From Chloroflexota bacterium (GTDB lineage Bacteria > Chloroflexota > Dormibacteria > Dormibacterales > Dormibacteraceae): 6,214 nucleotides of DNA. Each line of letters begins with the position of its first letter. Position 1 is the first letter of the stretch. The notes beneath the pieces are model-generated. The model saw only the letters and a program-made list of their open reading frames with translations. It had not been told where the DNA came from and did no database searches. The DNA is taken from NCBI GenBank assembly GCA_005880175.1, contig VBJR01000067.1, positions 1-6,214 of the forward strand, read 5' to 3'. Of the stretch, positions 1 to 5,081 are shown piece by piece. A program made the translations under genes and the position numbers.

Positions 1-253
1 CGGTCACCACCACGCCCTGCTGCCAGCGCAGCGCCTCCATCTGCTTCTCGATGCCGGTGTGCAGGTACCCGATCACGGGCTTGACGCGGCGGATGGTCTC
101 GCCGTCGAGGTCCACCACCAGGCGCAGCACGCCGTGCGTGGACGGGTGCTGGGGGCCGAAGTTGACCGTCATCAGGTCGCCCTCGAGGCCGGCGCGCCGG
201 GTGCGCGTGACGGTGATGCCCTGCTGGGTCTGGTCGAGCTTCGTGTCAGCCAT
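1..253 (-). CDS. nuoD: NADH-quinone oxidoreductase subunit D (partial, N-terminal part)
   Basis: This is the 49-kDa-type subunit of the peripheral arm of complex I, which helps form the quinone-binding pocket next to the N2 cluster on NuoB. Only the first 84 codons are present; the gene runs off the left edge. The family hallmark GPQHPSTHG is at residues 33-41 and is followed by the usual [11 protein letters not shown] at residues 60-70. The His residues of this hallmark lie in the known quinone-site region of the family. The ATG at 251-253 is chosen because the protein then has the short variable leader typical of NuoD, and a GGAGG motif sits 10 nt upstream inside the end of nuoC. It is the last nuo gene visible here, and only 5 bp separate it from the nuoC stop. 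The N-terminal reading frame of the broken nuoC runs open into this gene in the same frame. Identity is certain; the rest of the gene cannot be judged. Confidence 0.96.
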   Translation of the reverse strand, partial: MADTKLDQTQQGITVTRTRRAGLEGDLMTVNFGPQHPSTHGVLRLVVDLDGETIRRVKPVIGYLHTGIEKQMEALRWQQGVVVT

Positions 254-258
254 CGCGG

Positions 259-667
259 TCAAGCCTCCGGCGGGGCCGTCTGCCAGGTCTCGTGGTCTTC
301 GGAGAAATCCACCGGCTCGCCGCCCACCGGGAAGTCGCGCCGCAGCGGGTGGCCCTCCCAGTCGTCCGGCAGCAGGATGCGGGTGAGGTCGGGATGGCCC
401 TCGAACGCGATGCCGAACAGGTCCCACGTCTCGCGCTCGTCCCAGTTGGCGGGCGGAAAAAGGTCGTACGCGGACTCGATGTGCGGCGGGTCGCCATCGA
501 TGAACGAGATGGTCCACGCACGTCATGAACAGGTAGCTGGCGAAGCCCCGCGCCTGCAGCGTCTGCATCGCCTCGCGCAGGTCCTCGCGGCGGATGGTGA
601 TCCATTCCGCGCCCGCGAGAACGCCGCTCGCGAGCACTGTTTCGTCGGGCAGGACGGAGGTCGTCAT
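259..667 (-). pseudogene. nuoC: NADH-quinone oxidoreductase subunit C, frameshifted with internal loss
   Basis: This is the 30-kDa-type peripheral subunit of complex I (Nqo5 family). The ATG (665-667) overlaps the nuoB stop as ATGA. Codons 1-52 give a normal NuoC start ending in SYLFMTCVD (residues 44-52, down to about position 512). The frame then turns into Arg/Pro/Ala-rich nonsense. From about position 510 down to the TGA at 259-261, a different frame gives the rest of Nuo[12 protein letters not shown], the family signature [11 protein letters not shown], then [14 protein letters not shown] and [10 protein letters not shown]. The span is 409 nt, not a multiple of three. The usual segment between these parts, a central strand region of the type RFEVVYHL...R.R.K, is absent; I estimate about 25 residues missing. 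As read the gene cannot make intact NuoC. A real deletion, or an assembly error in one of the densest GC stretches, would look the same. Because neighbouring nuo genes look intact and NuoC is a core subunit, an artefact is a serious possibility. Confidence 0.85.
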
Positions 668-1155
668 ATCCGCGGCTTGATGCCCTGCGCCTTGATCTTC
701 TCCTGCAGGATCATGAGCGCGTTGATGACGTCCTCGGGGCGCGGCGGGCACCCGGGAATGTACACGTCGACGGGCACGATCTTGTCCACCCCCTGGAGGA
801 TCGCGTAGTTGTTGAACACGCCGCCCGTGGACGCGCACGCGCCCATCGAGATCACCCACTTGGGCTCCGGCATCTGGTCGTACAGCTGACGCAGCACGGG
901 CGCCATCTTCTGCGACACGCGGCCGGCGACGATCATGAGGTCGGACTGGCGGGGCGAGGCGCGCATCGCCTCGGAGCCGAAGCGGCCGATGTCGAAGCCC
1001 GGGCCCGCCGTGTGCATGAGGCCTTCGATGGCGCAGCAGGCGAGCCCGAACTGGGCCGGCCACACCGAGTTGGCGCGGCCCCAGCCGATCACCCTGCCCA
1101 GCGTGGTGGTGAGGATGTTCTCGCCGAGGACGTCGACGAGCTGCTCTACTCCCAC
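664..1155 (-). CDS. nuoB: NADH-quinone oxidoreductase subunit B
   Basis: NuoB (PSST/Nqo6) carries the terminal iron-sulfur cluster N2 of complex I and passes electrons to quinone at the interface with NuoD. The product is 163 residues, a normal length. All four N2 ligands are present: the tandem C40-C41 in GLACCAIE, C107 in MGACASTGG and C136 in [10 protein letters not shown]. The conserved stretch [10 protein letters not shown] lies at residues 53-62. I choose GTG at 1153-1155, which gives the family-typical opening MGVEQ. The open frame extends further upstream, but there it only mirrors nuoA out of frame. The start overlaps the end of nuoA by 10 bp and the TGA stop overlaps the nuoC ATG, so translation of nuoA, nuoB and nuoC is probably coupled. 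Nothing is missing or odd in the protein. Confidence 0.97.
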   Translation of the reverse strand: MGVEQLVDVLGENILTTTLGRVIGWGRANSVWPAQFGLACCAIEGLMHTAGPGFDIGRFGSEAMRASPRQSDLMIVAGRVSQKMAPVLRQLYDQMPEPKWVISMGACASTGGVFNNYAILQGVDKIVPVDVYIPGCPPRPEDVINALMILQEKIKAQGIKPRI

Positions 1156-1502
1156 TCGAAGCCCCCCTTGCGCCAGATGTGGGCGAGGGCCACCGCGAGG
1201 ATGCCGATGAAGATGAACATCTCGATCACGCCGTACCACCGCAGCTGGTGCAGGAGCACGGCCCACGGATAGAAGAAGACGGCCTCGACGTCGAAGATGA
1301 TGAAGAGCATCGCGGTCAGGTAGAACCGGACCGACATCCGCTGCCGCCCCGGCGTCTCCGGAATGATGCCGGACTCGTACGGCAGGAGCTTGCTCCGGTA
1401 AGGCTTGCGGGGCCCCAGCACGTACGACAGGGTGATCAGCAAGCCCACGACGGCCACGACGATCACCGCGTAGATCAGCAGGGGAACGTAATCGCTGAGC
1501 AA
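1146..1502 (-). CDS. nuoA: NADH-quinone oxidoreductase subunit A
   Basis: NuoA (ND3/Nqo7) is a small membrane subunit of complex I at the junction of membrane and peripheral arms. The 118-residue product has three hydrophobic segments at about residues 5-29, 60-82 and 88-110. Between the first two lies the conserved loop [20 protein letters not shown]; the second segment carries the [11 protein letters not shown] motif with its conserved acidic residues. The loop has YESG, where many bacteria have YECG. The start is a TTG at 1500-1502: the frame has a stop codon at 1521-1523, no ATG or GTG lies between, and a GGAG sits at 1509-1512, six bases before the TTG. This is the first gene of the nuo operon, preceded by a 125-bp gap with a likely promoter. 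The gene overlaps nuoB by 10 bp. Confidence 0.96.
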   Translation of the reverse strand: MLSDYVPLLIYAVIVVAVVGLLITLSYVLGPRKPYRSKLLPYESGIIPETPGRQRMSVRFYLTAMLFIIFDVEAVFFYPWAVLLHQLRWYGVIEMFIFIGILAVALAHIWRKGGFEWE

Positions 1503-1508
1503 CTCGAA

Positions 1509-1512
1509 CTCC
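1509..1512 (-). promoter_or_regulatory. Ribosome binding site deciding the TTG start of nuoA
   Basis: On the minus strand GGAG is followed by a 6-nt spacer (TTCGAG) and then TTG. With an in-frame stop just upstream at 1521-1523 and no ATG or GTG in between, this spacing supports TTG as the true nuoA start. Confidence 0.7.
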
Positions 1513-1545
1513 AGGAGCCTTCACGCGGTCGGGGAACGGGCATCA

Positions 1546-1551
1546 ATTCTA
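1546..1551 (-). promoter_or_regulatory. Possible -10 element of the nuo operon promoter
   Basis: The minus strand reads TAGAAT here, a 5/6 match to TATAAT and the most AT-rich spot in the 125-bp gap. A start of transcription near 1539-1540 would give a leader of about 38 nt before the nuoA TTG. No convincing -35 hexamer is found at 16-18 bp spacing, which is common in high-GC actinomycetes. The call rests on position and sequence only. Confidence 0.4.
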
Positions 1552-1588
1552 GCGGGGGCTTGACATGGGCCGTCGCATGTGCGGGGGT

Positions 1589-1627
1589 CCCGGAGAGCGC
1601 TCTCACACGGGCCGGCCAGGATCCGGG
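1589..1627 (-). terminator. Weak candidate stem-loop after the thioesterase gene
   Basis: CCCGGA at 1589-1594 is complementary to TCCGGG at 1622-1627. Between them lie the palindromes GAGAGCGCTCTC (1593-1604) and GGCCGGCC (1610-1617), so the transcript leaving the thioesterase gene could fold here. There is no T-run, the outer stem overlaps the 12-bp palindrome, and only one of the alternative folds can form at a time. Given the GC content, structure here may be fortuitous. Confidence 0.2.
1593..1604. promoter_or_regulatory. Perfect 12-bp palindrome, possible operator
   Basis: GAGAGCGCTCTC reads the same on both strands. It resembles the GAGCGCTC-centred operators bound by LacI-family repressors in actinomycetes (CebR-type sites are known). 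Its centre lies about 58 bp upstream of the proposed nuo transcription start and about 30 bp beyond the thioesterase stop codon. No regulator gene is in the window, so a link to nuo control is inference. It also lies inside a wider inverted repeat (1589-1594 with 1622-1627), so it might instead help form a terminator-like fold for the thioesterase transcript. Confidence 0.35.
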
Positions 1628-2365
1628 TCAGACGCCGGCCAGCCGCTCCCCGATGATCCGCAGCAGGTCGGCGCGGGCCGAGCCGAGGAAGAAGTGGTCG
1701 CCTGGCAGCACGTGCACCTCGAAGTGGCCGGCCGCCTGCTGGCGCCACGCCTCCAGGTCCTCGACGGACACGTCGGGGTCGTCCCGGCCGCCGAACGCCA
1801 CGACGGGGCAGTCCAGCGGCGGCCGCGGGAGGTACCGGTACGTCTCGGCCAGCCGGAAGTCGCTGCGCAGCATCGGCAGCAGCAGCTCGAGGATCTCCGG
1901 GTTGGCAAGCAGCTCCGGCGGCGTGCCGTTCAGCTGGCGGACGGCGGCGAGGAACTGGTCGTCGGGCAGCCCGTGGCGCGGCTCGGCCCGGCGCGGCCGG
2001 TGCGGCCCGCGCACGCCCGACGCGAAGAACCAGGCCGGCGCGACGCCGCGGCGCCGGAGGCGGTCGGCCAGCTCGAACGCGATCAGGCCGCCCATGCTGT
2101 GGCCGTACAGCGCGAACGGGCCGTCGAGGTGCGGCGTGAGGCCCAGGAGCAGCGGGCCGACCAGCGCCCCGACGTCGTCGATCGGGGGCTCGGCGAACCG
2201 GGCCTCGCGCCCGGGCAGGTGCACCGGGCAGACCTCGACGTCGTCCGGCAGCAGGTCCGGCCACTCGCGGAACGCGCCCGCACCACCCCCGGCGAACGGC
2301 AGGCAGAACAGCGTGACGCGGGCCGGGCGGTCGCGACGCTGGCGGCGGACCCAGACGCCGGCCAT
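1628..2365 (-). CDS. Type II-like thioesterase (alpha/beta hydrolase)
   Basis: The 245-residue product has the length and layout of the GrsT/TEII family, which hydrolyses acyl groups from carrier proteins, classically to clear stalled NRPS/PKS assembly lines. Visible family marks are LFCLPFAGGGA (residues 19-29) near the N-terminus, VHLPGRE (48-54), the nucleophile elbow GHSMGG with Ser90 (88-93), an acidic site in GGRDDPDVS (Asp195 or Asp196 most likely) and the catalytic His224 in GDHFFL. The lid region (about residues 120-185) includes LNGTPPELLANPEILELLLP, typical of the family. No signal peptide is seen, so it is likely cytoplasmic. The ATG (2363-2365) overlaps the trmI stop as ATGA, so it should be co-translated with trmI. 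No NRPS, PKS or carrier-protein gene is visible, so its substrate is unknown; it could serve a distant cluster or fatty-acid metabolism. Confidence 0.9.
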   Translation of the reverse strand: MAGVWVRRQRRDRPARVTLFCLPFAGGGAGAFREWPDLLPDDVEVCPVHLPGREARFAEPPIDDVGALVGPLLLGLTPHLDGPFALYGHSMGGLIAFELADRLRRRGVAPAWFFASGVRGPHRPRRAEPRHGLPDDQFLAAVRQLNGTPPELLANPEILELLLPMLRSDFRLAETYRYLPRPPLDCPVVAFGGRDDPDVSVEDLEAWRQQAAGHFEVHVLPGDHFFLGSARADLLRIIGERLAGV

Positions 2366-3177
2366 CAGAAGCCCTCCGCCTCGGTCTCGAAGACCTCGGC
2401 GCCGGCCAGGCGGCGAGCGAACGTCAGGAAGCCCGTGTGGGCGACCATCCGGTGCGACGGCCGCACGCTGCGGCCGCGGACCGTCCAGCCCCGCTCCAGG
2501 ACCTCGACGGTCTCCAGCAGGCCGAACCCGCCGGTCTCGCGCAGCTCGTCGCAGAAGCGCTGGACCTGGGTCGTGTTGGGGCAGTGCGCGAAGACCATGC
2601 CCCCGGGCCGCAGCGCCGCGGCGGCGTGGGGGAGCGCTCGCCAGGGCTCGGGCAGGTCGAGCAGCACGCGGTCGGCGTCGCGCTCGGGGATGCCCTCGTA
2701 GACGTCGCCGACCTTCAGCTCCAGGTTGGGCGGCTCGCCCAGGACCTCGGCGACGGCCGCGGCGGCAGCCTGGTGGAAGTCCTCGCGGACCTCGTAGGAG
2801 ACGACCCGGCCACCGGGGCCGACCGCCCGCAGCGCGGCCATGGTCAGCGCGCCGGTGCCGGTCCCGGCCTCGACCACGAAGTCGCCGGGCGAGACGTCGG
2901 CGTGGACCAGGATCGCGGCGATGTCCTTGGGGTAGATCGGCTGGGCGCGGCGCTTGCGCTCGACCACGTGCTCGGCGAACGTCGGCCGCAGGGCCAGCAG
3001 CCGGCGGCCCATGTTGGTGGCGGCGACCGTGCCCTCGGGCTGGCCGATCAGGGCGTCGTGGGCGAGGGTGCCGGCGTGGGTGGAGTAGGAGGCGCCGGCG
3101 GCGAGGACGAGGCGGTAGCGGCGGCCGGCCTTGTCGTGCAGGAGGACGACCTCGCCCGGCCTGAGGGGATCGGTCAC
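2365..3177 (-). CDS. trmI: tRNA (adenine(58)-N1)-methyltransferase
   Basis: TrmI uses S-adenosylmethionine to make 1-methyladenosine at position 58 in the tRNA T-loop. The 270-residue product is close to the usual length of actinobacterial members (Rv2118c type). A small N-terminal beta domain is followed by the Rossmann methyltransferase fold. Visible marks are HDALIGQPEG (residues 40-49), RRAQPIYPKD (76-85), the SAM-binding motif VVEAGTGTGAL (101-111), the acidic Glu129 in YEVRED, and the catalytic-site motif DLPEPW (174-179). I choose GTG at 3175-3177, giving the typical opening VTDPLRPGEVVLL. The open frame continues upstream, but only opposite osmC. No strong Shine-Dalgarno is seen. It is the first gene of a two-gene operon with the thioesterase and is divergent from osmC across 27 bp. 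Confidence 0.95.
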   Translation of the reverse strand: MTDPLRPGEVVLLHDKAGRRYRLVLAAGASYSTHAGTLAHDALIGQPEGTVAATNMGRRLLALRPTFAEHVVERKRRAQPIYPKDIAAILVHADVSPGDFVVEAGTGTGALTMAALRAVGPGGRVVSYEVREDFHQAAAAAVAEVLGEPPNLELKVGDVYEGIPERDADRVLLDLPEPWRALPHAAAALRPGGMVFAHCPNTTQVQRFCDELRETGGFGLLETVEVLERGWTVRGRSVRPSHRMVAHTGFLTFARRLAGAEVFETEAEGF

Positions 3178-3188
3178 CCGCGCAAGCC

Positions 3189-3194
3189 TACTAT
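3189..3194 (+). promoter_or_regulatory. Possible -10 element for a leaderless osmC transcript
   Basis: TACTAT fits the actinobacterial TANNNT -10 pattern and ends 10 bases before the osmC ATG, so transcription could begin at or a few bases before the start codon. There is no Shine-Dalgarno in front of osmC, which agrees with leaderless translation. The opposite strand of the same 27-bp gap must also serve trmI; the two promoters would overlap. Confidence 0.4.
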
Positions 3195-3204
3195 CTGAAC
3201 ACGT

Positions 3205-3627
3205 ATGCAGAAGGCAACCGCGCGCTGGGCTGGCAAGAAGGTCAAGTTCGTCGTGGAGGCGGGCTCGGGCCACGAGGCGTCGGTGGACGAGCCGCCGCTG
3301 TTCGGCGAGGACGACGGCATGCGGCCGACCGAGATGCTGCTGGGCGCCCTCGGCTCCTGCACCGGGATCAACGCCGTCCTGCTCCTCAAGAAGTTCAAGC
3401 AGGCGTACCGCTCCCTGGAGGTCGAGGTGGACGGGGACCAGCAGGACGACTGGCCGCATGCCTTCACGAACGTCCGGATCAAGTTCGTCATCGGCTGGGA
3501 GCCCGGCTTCACGCCCGACCCCGAGCTGGTGGACAAGGCCCTGGACATGGCGTGCAACCGGTACTGCCCGGTGGACGCGACGCTGACCCACGGCACGTCG
3601 ATCACGCACTCGCGGGCGGACGCGTAG
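3205..3627 (+). CDS. OsmC family protein
   Basis: The 140-residue product matches the OsmC/YhfA superfamily, small cytoplasmic dimers of which the characterised members (OsmC, Ohr) reduce organic hydroperoxides through two cysteines. The first family cysteine is Cys52 in ALGSCTGIN, at the start of the long central helix. A second cysteine, Cys121 in NRYCPVDATL, is at the expected C-terminal place; an extra Cys117 lies nearby. The protein belongs to the general OsmC group and not clearly to Ohr, so the peroxidase role is likely but not shown. The ATG at 3205 is the only sensible start, giving MQKATARWAGKK, the usual first strand. It is divergent from trmI with 27 bp between starts and probably leaderless. 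Its stop lies 15 bp from a long inverted repeat. Confidence 0.92.
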   Translation: MQKATARWAGKKVKFVVEAGSGHEASVDEPPLFGEDDGMRPTEMLLGALGSCTGINAVLLLKKFKQAYRSLEVEVDGDQQDDWPHAFTNVRIKFVIGWEPGFTPDPELVDKALDMACNRYCPVDATLTHGTSITHSRADA

Positions 3628-3642
3628 GGCCGCTTCGGCGCT

Positions 3643-3776
3643 GGACCTGCGCCTGGGCGGCGGGGGGACTCGCACCCCTGGTGCCGGCGCCGCGCCCTGG
3701 TGAGCGCGACACCGAAGGGGGCCTCCGGTGGGCTATCACTGTGCGGCCCTTGGGTGGCAAGTGGATCACGAGCAGG
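3643..3776 (+). repeat. Left arm of the long inverted repeat
   Basis: This arm pairs with 3939-4070. Compared with the reverse complement of the right arm it has one extra G in the G-run at 3662-3667 and one extra C at 3695-3697. A divergent patch of about 10 bases lies at 3706-3715. The best conserved parts are 3679-3704 and 3716-3734. It begins 15 bp after the osmC stop. Confidence 0.75.
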
Positions 3777-3938
3777 TCACCAGGCTGCTTGCCGTACGCG
3801 GGCCACCCCACGGACGGCTCATGGCGTGGCGAACGTACGGCAAGACCGTGACTGTGTCGCAAGTGGTACATATGTAGCCGGTTGCCGGGCGTGAGGGACC
3901 TCATGACCGCCCAATAACGGCTCCTACGCCGGTAATGG
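3777..3938. other. Core of the inverted-repeat element, no gene
   Basis: This stretch carries no recognisable gene. It holds a perfect 11-bp inverted repeat (3788-3798 with 3834-3844), a smaller nested stem (3802-3806 with 3826-3830) and the 10-bp palindrome TACATATGTA (3867-3876). The octamer GCAAGTGG occurs once in the core (3859-3866), once in the left arm (3757-3764) and once reversed in the right arm (3951-3958). A 49-codon GTG frame (3728-3877, plus strand) begins in the left arm and ends here; I do not regard it as a gene. Confidence 0.55.
3788..3844. repeat. Perfect 11-bp inverted repeat in the element core
   Basis: CTTGCCGTACG at 3788-3798 is the exact reverse complement of CGTACGGCAAG at 3834-3844, with a 35-base loop. 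Inside the loop GCCAC (3802-3806) can pair with GTGGC (3826-3830). It could form a cruciform or RNA hairpin, or mark the inner ends of an older element. Confidence 0.7.
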
Positions 3939-4070
3939 CCCGGTCGTGAGCCACTTGCAAGCCAGAGGCGGCACAGTGCTAGCCCACCGGAGGCCCCCCT
4001 CATCGAATCGCTCACCAGGCGCGGCGCCGGCACCAGGAGTGGGAGTCCCCCGCCGCCCGGGCGCCGGTCC
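3939..4070 (-). repeat. Right arm of the long inverted repeat
   Basis: Read on the minus strand this arm matches the left arm from GGACC (4070-4066) to CACGACCGGG (3948-3939). It ends about 10 bp beyond the stop codon of the NYN gene, so the element stops short of both flanking coding regions. Confidence 0.75.
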
Positions 4071-4080
4071 CCGCCCCGGC

Positions 4081-4968
4081 TCAGCGCCGGCGCATCACGT
4101 GGTCCCAGTAGCCGGCCTTGAGCTCCCGGCGGATCTCCGGCCGGCCCCGGATCGGGCCGAAGACCTGCTCCGCGTCGCGGAACAGCTGGGCGGCCACGTC
4201 CGAAGGGATCATCGGCGCCTCGCGCTGGAGCGCGCGCAGGTCGTCCGAGCTGAGCTGGTCCGCGTGCGCGGCGCCGAACCGGAAGCCGAACTCCCGGGGC
4301 GTCGTCGCCTCCTCGGGGGGGACGGCCAGCGTCACCGCCGCGGCCGCCGGCCGCGCCGCCGCCACCACCGCCGTCTGGGCCGGCAGCGCGACCACCGGGG
4401 CCACCGCCGCCGGCGCCGCCTCCACCACGGCCGGCCCCTGCCCGACGTAGCGGCGCAGGAAGTCCGCGTCGATCAGCAGCTGGTCGTCCGCCTCCTGGAC
4501 CAGCGTCGTGGCCAGGCTCGGCCGGCCCTCCGGCAGCGCGACCGCGCCCAGGGTCACGCGCACGCCCAGGCTCTGGGCCACCGCGATGCCCTCGCGGATG
4601 TCCTCGTCGCCCGACACCACCAGCGCGTTGGCGATGGCGCGCTCGCGCGCGAGGGTCGTCAGGTCCAGGATCAGCAGCGCGTCCACGCCCTTCTGCTCGT
4701 GGTGCGAGATCCGGCCCAGCCGCAGCTTGACGTTGGGCAGCGCGCCGATCTCGGCGTGGGGCCCGCCCGGGATGCCGTCAGGCGCCGCGTCGTACCAGTA
4801 GATGCGCAGCAGCGGCAGGCCCGTGTGCTGCGCGGCCAGCGCCGCCAGCGCCGGCATCAGGTCCCGGTAGCGGCAGGTGACGTCGGAGCGCACCCCGCGT
4901 CCGGTCAGCGCCTGCGCGGTCTCCGACAGGAACCACCCCGCGTCCACGAACACGGCACATCGATCCAC
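4081..4968 (-). CDS. NYN domain protein, putative ribonuclease
   Basis: Residues 3-175 form an NYN domain, the PIN/FLAP-like fold of the LabA/MARF1/DUF88 group, whose members are metal-dependent ribonucleases or presumed ones. The expected acidic positions are present: Asp9 in VFVDAGWF, Asp96 and Asp102 in KGVDALLILDL (93-103), and Asp121 and Asp123 in VVSGDEDI (117-124). A linker rich in Ala, Pro and Val (about 176-228) leads to a C-terminal domain (about 229-295) that begins PREFGFRFG and ends in basic MRRR; I do not recognise it. No signal peptide or membrane segment is seen. The start is GTG at 4966-4968, preceded by a purine-rich AAAGGGGGAA about 7 bases upstream. The gene is divergent from the chelatase gene and convergent with osmC. 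RNA cleavage is inferred from the fold; the target is unknown. Confidence 0.88.
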   Translation of the reverse strand: MDRCAVFVDAGWFLSETAQALTGRGVRSDVTCRYRDLMPALAALAAQHTGLPLLRIYWYDAAPDGIPGGPHAEIGALPNVKLRLGRISHHEQKGVDALLILDLTTLARERAIANALVVSGDEDIREGIAVAQSLGVRVTLGAVALPEGRPSLATTLVQEADDQLLIDADFLRRYVGQGPAVVEAAPAAVAPVVALPAQTAVVAAARPAAAAVTLAVPPEEATTPREFGFRFGAAHADQLSSDDLRALQREAPMIPSDVAAQLFRDAEQVFGPIRGRPEIRRELKAGYWDHVMRRR

Positions 4969-5003
4969 CGGGACTTCCCCCTTTCTTCAACCTCCACCAC
5001 CCG

Positions 5004-5020
5004 GGCGGGCGCGGCCCGCC
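5004..5020 (-). repeat. Short perfect GC hairpin upstream of the NYN gene
   Basis: GGCGGGC and GCCCGCC form a perfect 7-bp stem around a 3-base loop. If the NYN transcript begins near 5021 (see the TATGGT element), the hairpin would sit at the very 5' end of its mRNA. It has no T-run and is unlikely to be a terminator. Confidence 0.4.
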
Positions 5021-5027
5021 GCACCAA

Positions 5028-5033
5028 ACCATA
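5028..5033 (-). promoter_or_regulatory. Possible -10 element for the NYN gene
   Basis: The minus strand reads TATGGT, fitting TANNNT, in an otherwise GC-rich 113-bp divergent gap. A start near 5021 would give a leader of about 53 nt that includes the 5004-5020 hairpin and the purine-rich ribosome site. No clear -35 is seen. Confidence 0.3.
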
Positions 5034-5069
5034 GCGCCGGTGTCGCGTGAGCCACCTACGGCGCAGCCC

Positions 5070-5075
5070 TAGGAT
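5070..5075 (+). promoter_or_regulatory. Possible -10 element for a leaderless chelatase transcript
   Basis: TAGGAT fits TANNNT and ends six bases before the ATG at 5082, the spacing expected if transcription starts at the A of the start codon. A GAGG lies only two bases before the ATG, too close to act as a ribosome site. A weak -35-like GTGAGC sits 17 bp upstream (5047-5052). Confidence 0.5.
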
Positions 5076-5081
5076 TGAGGA

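Larger units (their letters stand above)
3643..4070. mobile_element. MITE-like element bounded by long inverted repeats
   Basis: Two arms of about 134 and 132 bp in opposite orientation surround a 162-bp core, filling the gap between the convergent osmC and NYN genes. By hand alignment the arms share roughly 84% identity, with about 20 mismatches and two single-base gaps. They include long perfect blocks such as CTGGTGCCGGCGCCGCGCC (18-19 bases) and GGGGGCCTCCGGTGGGCTA. No transposase is encoded; all frames are short. No target-site duplication is visible. Mismatches are scattered and not compensating, which suggests decay of a DNA repeat more than an RNA stem kept by selection. Alternatives are two independent inverted insertions of a dispersed repeat, or an unusually long bidirectional terminator. 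The outer edges could be off by several bases. Confidence 0.6.

Noticed and set aside
1560..1565. Perfect TTGACA on the plus strand between the thioesterase and nuoA.
   Set aside because: No -10-like sequence follows at 16-19 bp (the region is G-rich), and no plus-strand gene begins downstream.
1179..3164. 661-codon plus-strand open frame across nuoA, the thioesterase and trmI.
   Set aside because: It is Arg/Pro/Gly/Ala-rich low-complexity shadow sequence opposite three clearly recognisable genes. Long antisense frames are expected at this GC content.
3628..3660. Possible terminator just after osmC (CGC-TTCG-GCG).
   Set aside because: The stem is only three base pairs and no T-run follows; the UUCG-like loop alone is not enough.
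3663..3678. T-arm-like sequence on the minus strand (GGGG TGCGAGT CCCC), with a degenerate partner in the right arm at about 4035-4050.
   Set aside because: The loop resembles a tRNA T-loop, but no matching acceptor, anticodon or D arm could be found at the right distances. In this G/C-run-rich sequence it is probably chance.
3728..3877. 49-codon GTG frame on the plus strand (VGYHCAALGW... to VVHM) inside the inverted-repeat element.
   Set aside because: No ribosome site, no recognisable domain, and the matching frame in the other arm has a stop two codons in (GGC TAG). At most it is a remnant of a former coding sequence.
3602..4033. 143-codon minus-strand frame spanning the inverted repeat.
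   Set aside because: Its ends mirror the plus-strand translation of the opposite arm, as expected from an inverted repeat. It also overlaps the osmC end, and its composition is Arg/Pro/Ser-rich with no domain.
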